Shown: piece after piece, positions 1 through 8,638 of the stretch
Position numbering within the stretch: position 1 is the stretch's first letter
Layout of the letters: the number at the start of each line of letters is the position of its first letter
Made by a program: the position numbers and the translations under genes
DNA from: DASSBG01 sp963800395
GTDB lineage: Bacteria; Pseudomonadota; Gammaproteobacteria; Xanthomonadales; Rhodanobacteraceae
DNA length: 64,000 bases
Assembly (NCBI GenBank): GCA_963800395.1
Contig: CAWDBD010000002.1
Coordinates: forward strand, 323,200-387,199
Direction of reading: 5' to 3'
The notes under the pieces: generated by a model
Told to the model about the DNA's origin: nothing
What the model saw: the letters and a program-made list of their open reading frames with translations, nothing else
Databases searched by the model: none

Positions 1-149
1 TGTGGAATCCTCAATTTTTGCGGGAGATGTGCTCGCACACGAGTATACCCTTTGTGTTTCGTGCGCATGGATTGTGCGACTTCGTTCGCTACGCTCATTG
101 CGCGCAGAATGACAAAATGTCGCTTGTGAATCGCACTCAGCCCCCTGAG

Positions 150-480
150 TAAGGGGGCGATCGCGGCGCAGCCGCGATGGGGGTGTGGGGGCACATGCCG
201 GGGCCCGGAACTTTGCGCCGCAAAGTTTTGGGGATGGACATGCGCAGCATGGCCATGGCGTAAGGGGGCGATCGCGGCGCAGCCGCGATGGGGGTGTGGG
301 GGCACATGCCGGGGCCCGGAACTTTGCGCCGCAAAGTTTTGGGGATGGACATGCGCAGCATGGCCATGGCGTAAGGGGGCGATCGCGGCGCAGCCGCGAT
401 GGGGGTGTGGGGGGCACATGCCGGGGCCCGGGACTTTGCGCAGCAAAGTTTTGGGGATAGTTCTGCGCAGCAGAGCTGGC
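150..480. repeat. Three 111-bp tandem repeats rich in short hairpins
   Basis: Units start at 150, 261 and 372, exactly 111 bp apart. The first two are nearly identical; the third diverges after about 430. Each unit holds a near-perfect palindrome with arms ATCGCGGC/GCCGCGAT and a 3-nt loop, and a second one with arms AACTTTGCG/CGCAAAGTT. A further CCCCC/GGGGG hairpin (141-156) sits at the left edge. Both strands stay partly open because 111 is a multiple of three, but no start signal or protein-like composition supports a gene. It resembles a REP/BIME-type intergenic array. Confidence 0.85.
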
Positions 481-514
481 AGGAGCGGGCGATGCCCGCG
501 ATGACTCTTCATTG

Positions 515-608
515 GTCCGCAAAGGACGCGAAAAACGCGAAGGAAGAAGAGAAAGCGAGCGGGCTGAAACCAGAGCTTCTGTTTGCGCCCTTTGCGTCCT
601 TCGCGGAC
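515..608. repeat. Long imperfect inverted repeat downstream of metG
   Basis: Arms GTCCGCAAAGGACGC (515-529) and GCGTCCTTCGCGGAC (594-608) are complementary at 14 of 15 positions, around a 64-nt interior with more CGCGAAGG/TTTGCG-like pieces. It lies 36 bp past the metG stop (minus strand). It could fold in the metG 3' UTR, but there is no U-tract, so a dispersed repeat is as likely as a terminator. No gene is supported between 1 and 643. Confidence 0.55.
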
Positions 609-643
609 GATTGCTCTTTGCGATGCCTGGTCAAGCCCATTAC

Positions 644-2695
644 TCAGCGGACGGTGGCGCCGGGCCTGGCCTTGGGGTCGGCGGTAACCAGGCTGAGGTC
701 GGTGCCGCCTTCGCCGGCCGAAAGGATCATGCCTTCGGAAAGGCCGAAGCGCATCTTGCGCGGCGCAAGGTTGGCGATGAAAACCACGTTCTGGCCAACC
801 AGGCGTTCGGGCTCGGGGTAGGCGGCCTTGATACCGGAAAAGATCTGGCGGCTGCCCAGGTCGCCGGCATCAAGTTCGAAGCGCAGCAACTTGTCGGCAC
901 CCTCGACATGCTCGCAGACCACGACCTTGCCGATGCGCAGATCGAGTTTGGCGAAGTCGTCGATGGTGATTGTTTCGGGACTCGGGACTCGGGACTCGGG
1001 ACTCGGCTTGCTCTCGGGTTTCAGGGATTCCTTGGCGTCTTCGGTCATGGCGGCAATCTTTTTCGGGTCTATGCGGGTAAGGATGGGCGTGAAGGTGTTG
1101 AGCGTGTGGTTTGTGAGCGGTGTATCGGCATCGCTGAAGTGCCGTGACTGGCTTGCAAGGTATTTCTCGGCGCGCGCGACGGTAGCGGGCAGCACGGGCT
1201 TCAGCCAGGTCGAGATGAGGCGGAACAGATTAATGGCCAGCGAGGTGATCTGGTGCAGCTCATCGCGTCGTGATTCGTCCTTGGCAATCTTCCAGGGTGC
1301 GCATTCGGCGATCCACGCATTGGTGTCGTCCGCCACGCTCATGATGCCGCGCATGGCGGCAGCATAGTCGCGTGCTTCGTATTGCGCCGCGCAGCGTGCG
1401 AGGCTGGCAACGGCCTGATCGTATCGTTGCTGGTGTTCGGAAATCAGCTTGTCTGCCAGGCCGTTGTCGAAGTATTTGCCCAGAAAACCGGCACAGCGGC
1501 TGGCGATATTGACCCACTTGCCGACCAGGTGCGAGTTGACGCGCTCCTCGAAGGTCTTGAGGTCCAGGTCGACATCGGCAAGCGTCGGACCCAGCATGGC
1601 GGCCAGGTAGTAGCGGAAATAATCCGGTTGCAGATGGTCCAGCCAGGTGCGTGCATTGATGAACGTCCCGCGCGACTTGGACATCTTGGCGCCGTCGACT
1701 GTCAGAAATCCGTGCACGTAGACCGCGCTGGGTGTGCGCAGGCTTGCGCCGTACAGCATGGCTGGCCAGAACAGCGTGTGGAAATAGGTGATGTCCTTGC
1801 CGATGAAATGCACCATCTCGGTACCGGCTGCAGCGGCCGCATCACGCTCGACAAAGCTGGCAAAGTCGAGCCCGGTGCGCTGACAAAGCTCGTGGAATGA
1901 GGCCAGGTAGCCCACGGGGGCATCCACCCAGACGTAAAAGTACTTGCCGGGTGCATCGGGAATCTCGAAACCGAAGTAGGGTGAATCGCGTGAAATGTCC
2001 CAGCTTCTCAGGCCGTCATCAAACCATTCCTTGAGCTTGTTGACCACTTCACCCTGCAAGCCACCGGAAGCGCGGCGCTCTTCAAGCCAGGCAGCCAGCA
2101 TGTCCTGGAAATCGGCCAGGCGCACAAAGATGTGCTCCGATTCGCGGCGGACGGGAGTCGCGCCGGACACGACCGAGTAGGGTTCGATCAGGTCGGTCGG
2201 CGCGTAGGTCTTGCTGCACACCTCGCAGGCATCGCCGTACTGGTCCCTGGCGTGACAGTTCGGGCACTCGCCCTTGATGAAGCGATCGGGCAGAAACATC
2301 TCCCGCTCGGGATCGTAGAACTGTTCGACTGGTCGGGACTCGACGTGGCCACCGGCGCGCAATGCCTCGTAGATGTGCCGGGTCAGGTCACGGTTGGCAT
2401 CACTATGGGTGCTGGAGTAGTTGTCGTAGGCGACGCCAAAATCCCTGAGGTCGGCCTGGTGCTGGGTATTGCTGCGTTCAATCAGCTGCTCGGGCGTGAT
2501 GCCCTCGCTCTGTGCCCGCAGCATGATTGGTGTGCCATGCGCATCGTCGGCGCAAACAAAGTGCACGGTATGGCCGGCCATGCGCATGGCGCGCACCCAG
2601 ATGTCGCCCTGGCTGTGTTCGACCATGTGCCCGAGGTGAATCGGACCGTTGGCATAGGGCAGGGCACAGGAAACCAGAATGTTGCGCGATGACAT
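644..2695 (-). CDS. metG: Methionine--tRNA ligase
   Basis: Cytoplasmic class I aminoacyl-tRNA synthetase that charges tRNA-Met. The 683-residue protein has the HIGH signature as HLGH (20-23), a zinc knuckle with Cys144, Cys147, Cys157 and Cys160, KMSKS at 337-341, an anticodon-binding helical domain, and a C-terminal EMAPII/Trbp111-like tRNA-binding domain from about residue 575 (start ITIDDFAKLDLRIGKV). This is the long dimeric type found in E. coli. The linker before the last domain (about 555-573) is Pro/Ser/Glu-rich and is partly encoded by a 7-bp tandem repeat, which looks like a tolerated insertion. It follows the lipoprotein gene on the same strand with an 83-bp gap. Confidence 0.98.
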   Translation of the reverse strand: MSSRNILVSCALPYANGPIHLGHMVEHSQGDIWVRAMRMAGHTVHFVCADDAHGTPIMLRAQSEGITPEQLIERSNTQHQADLRDFGVAYDNYSSTHSDANRDLTRHIYEALRAGGHVESRPVEQFYDPEREMFLPDRFIKGECPNCHARDQYGDACEVCSKTYAPTDLIEPYSVVSGATPVRRESEHIFVRLADFQDMLAAWLEERRASGGLQGEVVNKLKEWFDDGLRSWDISRDSPYFGFEIPDAPGKYFYVWVDAPVGYLASFHELCQRTGLDFASFVERDAAAAAGTEMVHFIGKDITYFHTLFWPAMLYGASLRTPSAVYVHGFLTVDGAKMSKSRGTFINARTWLDHLQPDYFRYYLAAMLGPTLADVDLDLKTFEERVNSHLVGKWVNIASRCAGFLGKYFDNGLADKLISEHQQRYDQAVASLARCAAQYEARDYAAAMRGIMSVADDTNAWIAECAPWKIAKDESRRDELHQITSLAINLFRLISTWLKPVLPATVARAEKYLASQSRHFSDADTPLTNHTLNTFTPILTRIDPKKIAAMTEDAKESLKPESKPSPESRVPSPETITIDDFAKLDLRIGKVVVCEHVEGADKLLRFELDAGDLGSRQIFSGIKAAYPEPERLVGQNVVFIANLAPRKMRFGLSEGMILSAGEGGTDLSLVTADPKARPGATVR
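977..1004. repeat. Four GGGACTC tandem copies inside metG
   Basis: Four perfect copies of the 7-bp unit GGGACTC. On the coding (minus) strand this reads as GAGTCCC units and encodes the Ser-Pro-Glu-Ser-Arg type linker of MetG. A relative of this repeat lies in the 3' end of phoH (40279-40325) and a CCCCACT version between apbC and dcd (5072-5096). Confidence 0.85.
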
Positions 2696-2778
2696 GGGCT
2701 ATCCGCTTGATTTTTTGGCAGGTCAATACCGCCCCGAGCGCGACAGGCCGGGGCGGCAGAAGCGGAATTATCGCATGG

Positions 2779-3228
2779 CTACTTCTGGATGGCGCACTGC
2801 GGGTATCGTTGGGCCAACAAACCCAGTCCACGGCGGCAGTCGGAAGTCAGCCACTCATTGACCGGCTCGCCGGGCTTGGGCGTGACCTTCTTCAGCAGTG
2901 AGTTGATATCGCGTTCATAGGCGCGCCGCTTGTCGTCTGTGGCCACCTCGTTGAGGCAGCGTCGAGCCTCGCTGGCGTAGCGGTCGCAAATCCCGACATT
3001 ACTGAGCGGAAAGGGCGGGATTTCGTAGCCTGCGACCGTGGCAGCGCTTGCCGGTGCCGGGGTTTCCGGCGGCGGCGATGTGCTCGGTTCCATCGGGTGG
3101 TCGACGCCCGCTGGGGTGGCAGCGGCGGTGCTGGCGCTGGCCGGGGCGCTAGATTGCGTGTCGTCACTGCAGCTGGCCAGTGCAAGGCTCGCCAGCAGCA
3201 CACCCGTGCTGATCAGGAATTTGTTCAT
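2779..3228 (-). CDS. Small lipoprotein of unknown function
   Basis: A 149-residue protein with a lipoprotein signal peptide: basic N-terminus, hydrophobic core, and lipobox LASC with the lipidated Cys at 20. The next 40 residues are low-complexity Ser/Ala/Pro/Thr-rich, as in a flexible tether. The conserved-looking part starts near YEIPPFPL and holds four Cys residues, which suggests disulfides in the periplasm. Its start overlaps the stop of the upstream DUF2147 gene (ATGA), so the two are probably translationally coupled. I do not recognise the family. Confidence 0.75.
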   Translation of the reverse strand: MNKFLISTGVLLASLALASCSDDTQSSAPASASTAAATPAGVDHPMEPSTSPPPETPAPASAATVAGYEIPPFPLSNVGICDRYASEARRCLNEVATDDKRRAYERDINSLLKKVTPKPGEPVNEWLTSDCRRGLGLLAQRYPQCAIQK

Positions 3229-3752
3229 TCGGTGGAGCCCTCGTTGCTTTCGGTCATGGAAGATGAGGCGGGTGCCGGTGGCGCGGAGTCGGGCATGGTG
3301 CTCGGTTGCTGAACGCGCTCCCAGACCTGGCTTCGACCAAACAGCGAGAAGCCGATGAAGCCGCGGACTTCCAGTTTCTGGCCACCGTCAAGCATGGTCA
3401 TCTTGCATTTGTAGGTCTTGCCGTTGTTGGGGTCGAGGATGTGGCCATCCACCCATTCGTCATCGTCGCGCTGCATGCCCCACAGGATGGTCATGCCTTC
3501 AACCGGCTTGTTGTGGCGCGGACCGTCGCATTTCTTGCAGATCGGGTGCGGACCCTGGTCCGATTGCAGCACCTTGATGACCTTGCCCTGCAACTTGCCG
3601 CCCATGTCCTCGATTTGAACGATCGATTTGGCCTTGCCGGTCTCGTCATCGATTGTCTGCCAGGTCCCCACGGGGGTGTTGGTGGCAGCGTGCACGGCGG
3701 GCACCAGCGCCAGCAAAGCCAGGATGCCGGTATAAAAGGCGGGGCGGGACAT
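3225..3752 (-). CDS. DUF2147 family exported protein
   Basis: A 175-residue protein with a cleavable signal peptide ending near VHAA. The mature part starts with the family pattern VGTWQTIDDETGKAKSIV, has a CKKC pair, a GMTILWGM-like stretch, and a C-terminal GFSLFGRSQVWERV, all typical of DUF2147. The family is predicted to form a periplasmic lipocalin-like barrel; its function is not known. The last 25 residues are Pro/Ala/Ser-rich. It is the first gene of a run DUF2147-lipoprotein-metG and is divergent from apbC, with about 180 bp between starts that must hold both promoters. Confidence 0.85.
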   Translation of the reverse strand: MSRPAFYTGILALLALVPAVHAATNTPVGTWQTIDDETGKAKSIVQIEDMGGKLQGKVIKVLQSDQGPHPICKKCDGPRHNKPVEGMTILWGMQRDDDEWVDGHILDPNNGKTYKCKMTMLDGGQKLEVRGFIGFSLFGRSQVWERVQQPSTMPDSAPPAPASSSMTESNEGSTE

Positions 3753-3934
3753 GGCGGTTCTCCGAATAGGTGAAGTTGCAGCGTGCCGCTCGAACGGGCC
3801 GCCGTCAAGTGGCTTGAAACTGGCGATTCAGGCTTGGGTCGCCGCTGATTTCGCCCCCGGAAGCCGCACATCGGCATTGCGGTGCTGGCATAATGGCGGG
3901 TCACACACGCATAACGCTGGGAGTTGCGAGGCTC

Positions 3935-5026
3935 ATGCCGCAGGTCACCGAAGCACGAATACGCGAGATTGTCGGTGCAATCGACGATCCGCACAGTGGC
4001 GCCACATTGGCCGAAGGCAATGCCGTTCGGGCGGTCGGTGTCGATGGTGCGCGCGTATCGGTTGATATCCAGCTTGGTTACCCGGCTGCCGGCTGGCATG
4101 GCGTGCTTGCCGATATCGCAAGGCAACGGATCGAGGCCGAGGCCGGAGTGGAGTCGGCCAGCGTCTCGGCGGGCTCGCGCATCCGCTCGCACAAGGTGCA
4201 GGGCAAACTCTCACCGCTGAGCGGTGTCAAGAACATCATCGCCGTCGCCTCGGGCAAGGGCGGCGTGGGCAAATCAACCGTGGCGGTCAATCTGGCTCTG
4301 GCATTGAAGGCCGAGGGTGCCTCGGTGGGCATCATGGACGCCGACATCTACGGACCCAGCCAGATGCGCATGCTTGGGGTGGAGGGCAAGCCCGATTCAC
4401 CGGACGGGCGCAAGATCGTGCCGAAACAGGCGCATGGCCTGCAAATGATGTCAATCGGGTTGCTGGTGGAGGAAGACACCGCCATGATCTGGCGCGGGCC
4501 GATGGTGACCCAGGCGCTGATGCAGCTTCTGGGCGAGACCCAATGGCAGGACCTGGATTACCTGATCGTGGACCTGCCGCCGGGAACCGGTGACATTCAC
4601 CTTACCCTGTGCCAGCGCGTGCCGGTATCCGGCGCAGTCATTGTCACCACACCGCAGGACATTGCCCTGCTGGATGCCAGGAAGGCGCTGAAGATGTTTG
4701 GCAAGGTCGAGGTGCCGGTTCTCGGTATCGTGGAGAACATGGCGACTTATGTCTGCAGCGAATGCGGCCACGAAGAACACATTTTCGGTGCCGGTGGCGG
4801 TGCGCGCATGGCCGGACAGTACCATGTGCCGCTACTGGGATCCTTGCCGCTGGACGGTCGCATCCGCGAACAGACCGATACCGGAAAACCCAGCGTGGTG
4901 GCCATGCCCGATTCGGATATCGCCGCACGCTATCGCGACATTGCCCGCCGAGCCAGTGGTCTGCTGTCCACCAGGGCACGCAACAAGAATCTCAATTTCC
5001 CGGAAATCGTGGTGCAGAATACCTGA
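3935..5026 (+). CDS. apbC: Mrp/ApbC-type iron-sulfur cluster carrier ATPase
   Basis: A P-loop protein that binds and transfers Fe-S clusters in the cytosol. The 363-residue product has an N-terminal MIP18/DUF59-like domain (about 1-85), then the deviant Walker A GKGGVGKST, a Walker B region with VDLPPGTGD, and the cluster-ligand pair CSEC in the C-terminal part. I chose the ATG at 3935 rather than the in-frame ATG at 3893, because family members begin just before this domain and the 14-residue extension is not family-like. It lies next to dcd, as in other xanthomonads. Confidence 0.95.
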   Translation: MPQVTEARIREIVGAIDDPHSGATLAEGNAVRAVGVDGARVSVDIQLGYPAAGWHGVLADIARQRIEAEAGVESASVSAGSRIRSHKVQGKLSPLSGVKNIIAVASGKGGVGKSTVAVNLALALKAEGASVGIMDADIYGPSQMRMLGVEGKPDSPDGRKIVPKQAHGLQMMSIGLLVEEDTAMIWRGPMVTQALMQLLGETQWQDLDYLIVDLPPGTGDIHLTLCQRVPVSGAVIVTTPQDIALLDARKALKMFGKVEVPVLGIVENMATYVCSECGHEEHIFGAGGGARMAGQYHVPLLGSLPLDGRIREQTDTGKPSVVAMPDSDIAARYRDIARRASGLLSTRARNKNLNFPEIVVQNT

Positions 5027-5071
5027 AGAGCAGGGAGTGGGAAGCAGAAGGTCGCAGGAACAACCATCCCG

Positions 5072-5096
5072 CCCCACTCCCCACTCCCCACTCCCC
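5072..5096. repeat. CCCCACT 7-bp tandem repeat between apbC and dcd
   Basis: Three full copies of CCCCACT plus CCCC, directly upstream of dcd. The unit length and pattern match the CCCGAGT repeats in metG and phoH. Confidence 0.8.
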
Positions 5097-5113
5097 GCGA
5101 GCAAAGCGAGCAT

Positions 5114-5680
5114 ATGAGCATAAAATCTGACAACTGGATTCGCCGCATGGCCACCGGCCACGGCATGATCGAGCCGTTCGAACCTGGCCAGGTTCGGCGT
5201 GATGGCGAGCGCAAGCTGATTTCCTGGGGTACGTCGAGCTACGGTTATGACGTGCGCTGCGCCGACGAGTTCAAGATATTCACCAACATCAATTCCAGCA
5301 TTGTCGACCCCAAGAATTTTGATGCCGGCAGCTTTGTTGACGTCAAGGGATCAGAGTGCATCATTCCACCCAACTCTTTCGCCCTGGCACGTACCGTGGA
5401 ATACTTTCGCATCCCGCGCAATGTGCTGGTGGTCTGCCTGGGCAAAAGCACGTACGCGCGCTGTGGCATTATTGTCAACGTCACGCCGCTGGAACCCGAA
5501 TGGGAAGGCCACGTGACACTGGAGTTTTCCAATACCACGCCCTTGCCGGCGCGCATCTACGCCAACGAGGGTGTCGCCCAGATGCTGTTTTTCGAATCCG
5601 ATGAGGTGTGCGAGACCAGTTATGCCGATCGTGGCGGAAAATATCAGGGGCAGCGCGGCGTCACCTTGCCGCATGCCTGA
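5114..5680 (+). CDS. dcd: dCTP deaminase
   Basis: Converts dCTP to dUTP and ammonia, feeding dTMP synthesis. The 188-residue length is typical of the homotrimeric bacterial enzyme. Visible family motifs are WGTSSYGYDVRCADEFKIF near residue 36, the nucleotide-binding segment GKSTYARCG, the catalytic-region VTPLEPEWEGHVTLE, and a C-terminal GGKYQGQRGVTLP tail that closes over the substrate. Upstream of the ATG is an A/G-poor repeat and no strong ribosome binding site. Same strand as apbC with an 87-bp gap, so co-transcription is possible. Confidence 0.97.
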   Translation: MSIKSDNWIRRMATGHGMIEPFEPGQVRRDGERKLISWGTSSYGYDVRCADEFKIFTNINSSIVDPKNFDAGSFVDVKGSECIIPPNSFALARTVEYFRIPRNVLVVCLGKSTYARCGIIVNVTPLEPEWEGHVTLEFSNTTPLPARIYANEGVAQMLFFESDEVCETSYADRGGKYQGQRGVTLPHA

Positions 5681-5744
5681 CAAGCGCCCTTGTCCGGACG
5701 CACAATCACACCCTGCAATACGGGCTAGTTCCATGGAGTACCGC

Positions 5745-6134
5745 ATGAAAGCCAAACCTGACCTGCGTCGAATACTGATCCTTCTGATTCTTGCCGTCGG
5801 CATGGCCGGCCTGGCCGGCTGCGGCGGCAGCAACGTACGGCCCAGCCCCGGAGAGATCGCGTCACAAGGCCCGTTCGGCATGATTATCGAGGCGTACAAG
5901 GGCGGCCAGTACATTGTTGATGGTGGCGTCGTTGCAGCGCAGGATCTGGGCGGTCATCTTGCGTTCCTGCAAGACCAGGGCAAGCTGCCGGAAAAGGTGC
6001 TGCTGGAGAACAGCAGTGAGTCAAAGATACGCGGGGAGCATTTGCGCCAGTTCACGCAGCTGCAAGCCAAATACGGTTTCCAGGCCTATGTGGAACACAA
6101 GGGCAAGATCGAACCGCTGCATCCGGAGCAGTAA
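5745..6134 (+). CDS. Small lipoprotein of unknown function
   Basis: A 129-residue lipoprotein: basic N-terminus, hydrophobic stretch and lipobox LAGC with Cys at 26. The mature domain (about 100 residues) has GGQYIVDGGVVAAQDLGGHL followed by a mixed helical segment; I do not recognise it. The start at 5745 has a GGAG ribosome binding site 6 bases upstream and places the signal peptide correctly; an in-frame ATG at 5733 would add only four residues. The next gene begins 19 bp downstream, so the two exported proteins probably form a unit. Confidence 0.8.
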   Translation: MKAKPDLRRILILLILAVGMAGLAGCGGSNVRPSPGEIASQGPFGMIIEAYKGGQYIVDGGVVAAQDLGGHLAFLQDQGKLPEKVLLENSSESKIRGEHLRQFTQLQAKYGFQAYVEHKGKIEPLHPEQ

Positions 6135-6153
6135 ACCGGGCAACGCTGTCACC

Positions 6154-6834
6154 GTGCCAGGCTTGCGGCCACTGCGCAGACTGGCGTCCGCCTGTGTGCT
6201 GGTCCTTGTCGCGGGTATGGCTGTTGCAGGCCCAAGCGCGAAGGATGCAGCTGCCAGCCGTGCGCTTCCATCCACGCAACCGGGTGAGCCGGTATTCGGT
6301 CAGCCTTCGGTTCGACTGGCCATGGGCGGCAACGTACAGCTGAAGTATGCAGAAGACACATCGCGCGCTGACTTGCCATCGGGTGCGGTGCGTTACCGGC
6401 GTTTCGCATTGGAAAAAGGCGGTCAGGACGTGAAGATTTCGGTTCGCGTCATCGCAGACAAGCACGATGGGCGGCCCCGCTTTACTGTTTTTTCACCGCA
6501 ACTGGTCATTCTTGACCAGGACGGCCAGATCCGCCGTATCGTGCCGCTCGATCATCTGCAGCTTGATATTCGGCCGTTCCGTGCGACTCGCTTGCGCGAG
6601 TGCGTGGTGGTCAACAATTTGCACGGATTTCTGCTCGCGTCCGATCCCGGTCGACTGGGCCAGCTGTACCAGTTCACTGCTCGCCGCACCGTTACCGGCC
6701 ATCCCGATCACGGGTTCTATCGCGCCAGCTCGCCGATGAAGGTTTTTCTCACCTACTCGGATGCCGGGTCCGTGGAGGTGGAGGTCACCCGCGCACCCCG
6801 GCAAGGCTCGGCCTGCCGAGCGATACCGGATTAG
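6154..6834 (+). CDS. Exported beta-rich protein, tentatively MalM-like
   Basis: A 226-residue protein read from a GTG start. After an Arg-rich N-terminus comes a hydrophobic segment ending AVAGPSA, a signal peptide. The mature part has an RFALEKGGQDVKISVRV strand pair, then FSPQLVILDQDGQIRRI, a layout like the periplasmic MalM family, though identity is weak and this is inference. The start is uncertain: no clear ribosome binding site precedes 6154, and TTG at 6163 is possible; translation may depend on coupling to the lipoprotein gene 19 bp upstream. Confidence 0.6.
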   Translation: MPGLRPLRRLASACVLVLVAGMAVAGPSAKDAAASRALPSTQPGEPVFGQPSVRLAMGGNVQLKYAEDTSRADLPSGAVRYRRFALEKGGQDVKISVRVIADKHDGRPRFTVFSPQLVILDQDGQIRRIVPLDHLQLDIRPFRATRLRECVVVNNLHGFLLASDPGRLGQLYQFTARRTVTGHPDHGFYRASSPMKVFLTYSDAGSVEVEVTRAPRQGSACRAIPD

Positions 6835-6869
6835 ACGCTGACCATCGGGGCGTGAGCCGGGGGCAAGAC

Positions 6870-7379
6870 CTACGATGACTGCGGATAACTGATCGATTGT
6901 ATGTACAGGCACTGCTTTCCGGCGGGGACCTCCACTTCGACCTCGTCGTTGATGGTGCGCCCCAGCAGGGCGCGTGCCAGAGGCGAGTCAATACTTATGT
7001 AGCCACGTCGGGCGTCGGTTTCATCCGGCCCGACAATGCGCCATTGATGCTGACGGCCATTGGCCGCGTCGTGCGCCGTGACAATCGCGCCGAAGTAGAT
7101 GCAGTCTTCCCGCTGCGGACGCTCGGGGCCGGTCTTGAGTGTTGGTATGCGCTTGCTCAGATAACGGACCCGGCGGTCAATGCCGGCCAATTCCTTCTTC
7201 CGGTACTGGTATTCGGCGTTCTCCGAGCGGTCGCCTTCGGCTGCCGCGGCCGACAGAGCCTTGACCACCGCTGGCCGGCGTACACGCCACAGTGTGTCCA
7301 GTTCCTGTTGCAGCGCCTGCAGCCCGGCGCGGGTAATCAGGGCTGTGGACGACGGCAGAGGCGGACGCCATCGCGTCAT
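6870..7379 (-). CDS. greB: Transcription elongation factor GreB
   Basis: Binds the RNA polymerase secondary channel and stimulates cleavage of backtracked RNA. The 169-residue protein has the N-terminal coiled coil with AAAEGDRSENAEYQYRKKEL (Asp and Glu at the tip position), the GreB-type basic patch, and the C-terminal FKBP-like domain with SPLARALLGRTINDEVEVEVP. The N-terminus is about 10 residues longer than in E. coli. It is the last gene of a three-gene unit; its start overlaps the stop of the membrane/TPR gene by 4 bp. Confidence 0.95.
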   Translation of the reverse strand: MTRWRPPLPSSTALITRAGLQALQQELDTLWRVRRPAVVKALSAAAAEGDRSENAEYQYRKKELAGIDRRVRYLSKRIPTLKTGPERPQREDCIYFGAIVTAHDAANGRQHQWRIVGPDETDARRGYISIDSPLARALLGRTINDEVEVEVPAGKQCLYIQSISYPQSS

Positions 7380-8638
7380 GTCGGCTCTTGTACCCGCTTT
7401 CGCTGCTTGATGGTATCCAGCAGACGCTGGAGTTCATCGCGCTGGGGGCAGTTGGGGAATGCAATCAGCAGCTTGCTGGCCAGAACGCCGGCCTCGGCAG
7501 TCTGTTCGAAGCGGTCGGCAAGCAATTGCGCAGCCAGCAGGCCATAACGCGGCGCGTCGGGTTCGCGAGGCCAGGTGTTGGGGTAGCCGCGCGCCAGCTT
7601 CAGCGCCAGCTGGTTCATGCCCATGTTGGCCGCCTGTTCGGCCAACTCGCCGGCGACAGCAGCTTCGGGTGGCATGTAGTCCGGCTGGATGTCGATATTC
7701 TCGCGTACAACCGCCAGCGCGCGCCGCCAGTCATTGTCGGCTGTCAGGCATGCGAGCGCAGACGGTGTCGAGTCCAGCAGGGCCTGGTGGTGATTACAGG
7801 CCCGAGCCAGCTTGCGAAACTCGGCGTGGATGGGCCAGGGCGAGTGCGTTTGGCGCAGCCGCTCGGCAAGCAGCTCGAAAGCAGTGTCCCTTTCGCCGGC
7901 CGATTGCAATGAGCGCACGCGTGTCAGCAGCTGCTGGTCATGGTCGCGGCCCGTGGCCATGGCCAGCGTATCGGCCTCCGGCTGATAACCAATGCGCTCG
8001 TGGAAGCGGTACATCAGCCGCCCAAGGACATGAAAGTTCAGCAGCACGCAGTACACCACCAGCAGCAGCCAGAGTGCGCTGCTCATGAAGCCGTGGGCGT
8101 ACTTCAGCGATCCGATCCAGGCCATCGATTGCAGCAACCCCACCGCCACTGCCAGCAGATAGGCGGCACCAAACGCGACCATCGCGGCAAACAGGCGTAC
8201 CGGGCTGAGCGCACGCCAGCCATGGTCGCCAAACGCGAGTGACATGGTGAAGCTGGGCAGGAAGACGGCCAGCAGAAGTGGAACAAAAAAGGCGTCCTGC
8301 TCAATGTTGTAGGCGAGCTTGGTGCTGTACAGGCCGAGCAGTTGCAGGAGAAACAACAAGACGGCTGGCGCAGCGCTGCCTTCAAGGCCGACTTGCGGCG
8401 GGTCGGACCAGCCATCGGCGCTGCGGCGCAGGCAGGCCAGGGCATGCACATAGACACCGACCCAGGCGAAGATCCAGAGTATCAGGCTCAGGATCGAGGG
8501 CAGCATGTCGGCCACAGCCAGCAGGCCGGCCAGAGCCAGAATCACGGCCCCCGATGCGCCGCGAAGCGGGTAGGTCAGTGTGTCGGCCAGGCGTGCAGTC
8601 CATGGCGCATTGATGTCGAGTGCGCGAGGCTGACTCAT
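7376..8638 (-). CDS. Membrane protein with cytosolic TPR-like helical domain
   Basis: A 420-residue protein. Residues about 1-215 contain six or so hydrophobic helices with a GGASGAV-type turn, resembling DUF4013-like integral membrane domains. Residues about 230-420 are soluble and helical with A/L-spaced repeats (RVRSLQSAGERDTAFELLAERL and similar), consistent with TPR/Sel1-like helical hairpins. Function unknown. It sits between the truncated HerA-like gene and greB with 4-bp ATGA overlaps on both sides, so all three are likely translated in a coupled way. Confidence 0.75.
   Translation of the reverse strand: MSQPRALDINAPWTARLADTLTYPLRGASGAVILALAGLLAVADMLPSILSLILWIFAWVGVYVHALACLRRSADGWSDPPQVGLEGSAAPAVLLFLLQLLGLYSTKLAYNIEQDAFFVPLLLAVFLPSFTMSLAFGDHGWRALSPVRLFAAMVAFGAAYLLAVAVGLLQSMAWIGSLKYAHGFMSSALWLLLVVYCVLLNFHVLGRLMYRFHERIGYQPEADTLAMATGRDHDQQLLTRVRSLQSAGERDTAFELLAERLRQTHSPWPIHAEFRKLARACNHHQALLDSTPSALACLTADNDWRRALAVVRENIDIQPDYMPPEAAVAGELAEQAANMGMNQLALKLARGYPNTWPREPDAPRYGLLAAQLLADRFEQTAEAGVLASKLLIAFPNCPQRDELQRLLDTIKQRKRVQEPT

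Noticed and set aside
185..460. Open frames on both strands through the 111-bp repeats
   Set aside because: Period is a multiple of three, so frames stay open; no ribosome binding site or protein-like composition.
141..480. CRISPR array
   Set aside because: Units are contiguous 111-bp tandem copies with no unique spacers, and no cas genes.
5914..6153. N-terminal extension of the MalM-like ORF from ATG 5914
   Set aside because: It overlaps the lipoprotein gene in another frame and is a Arg/Cys/Ser-rich shadow.
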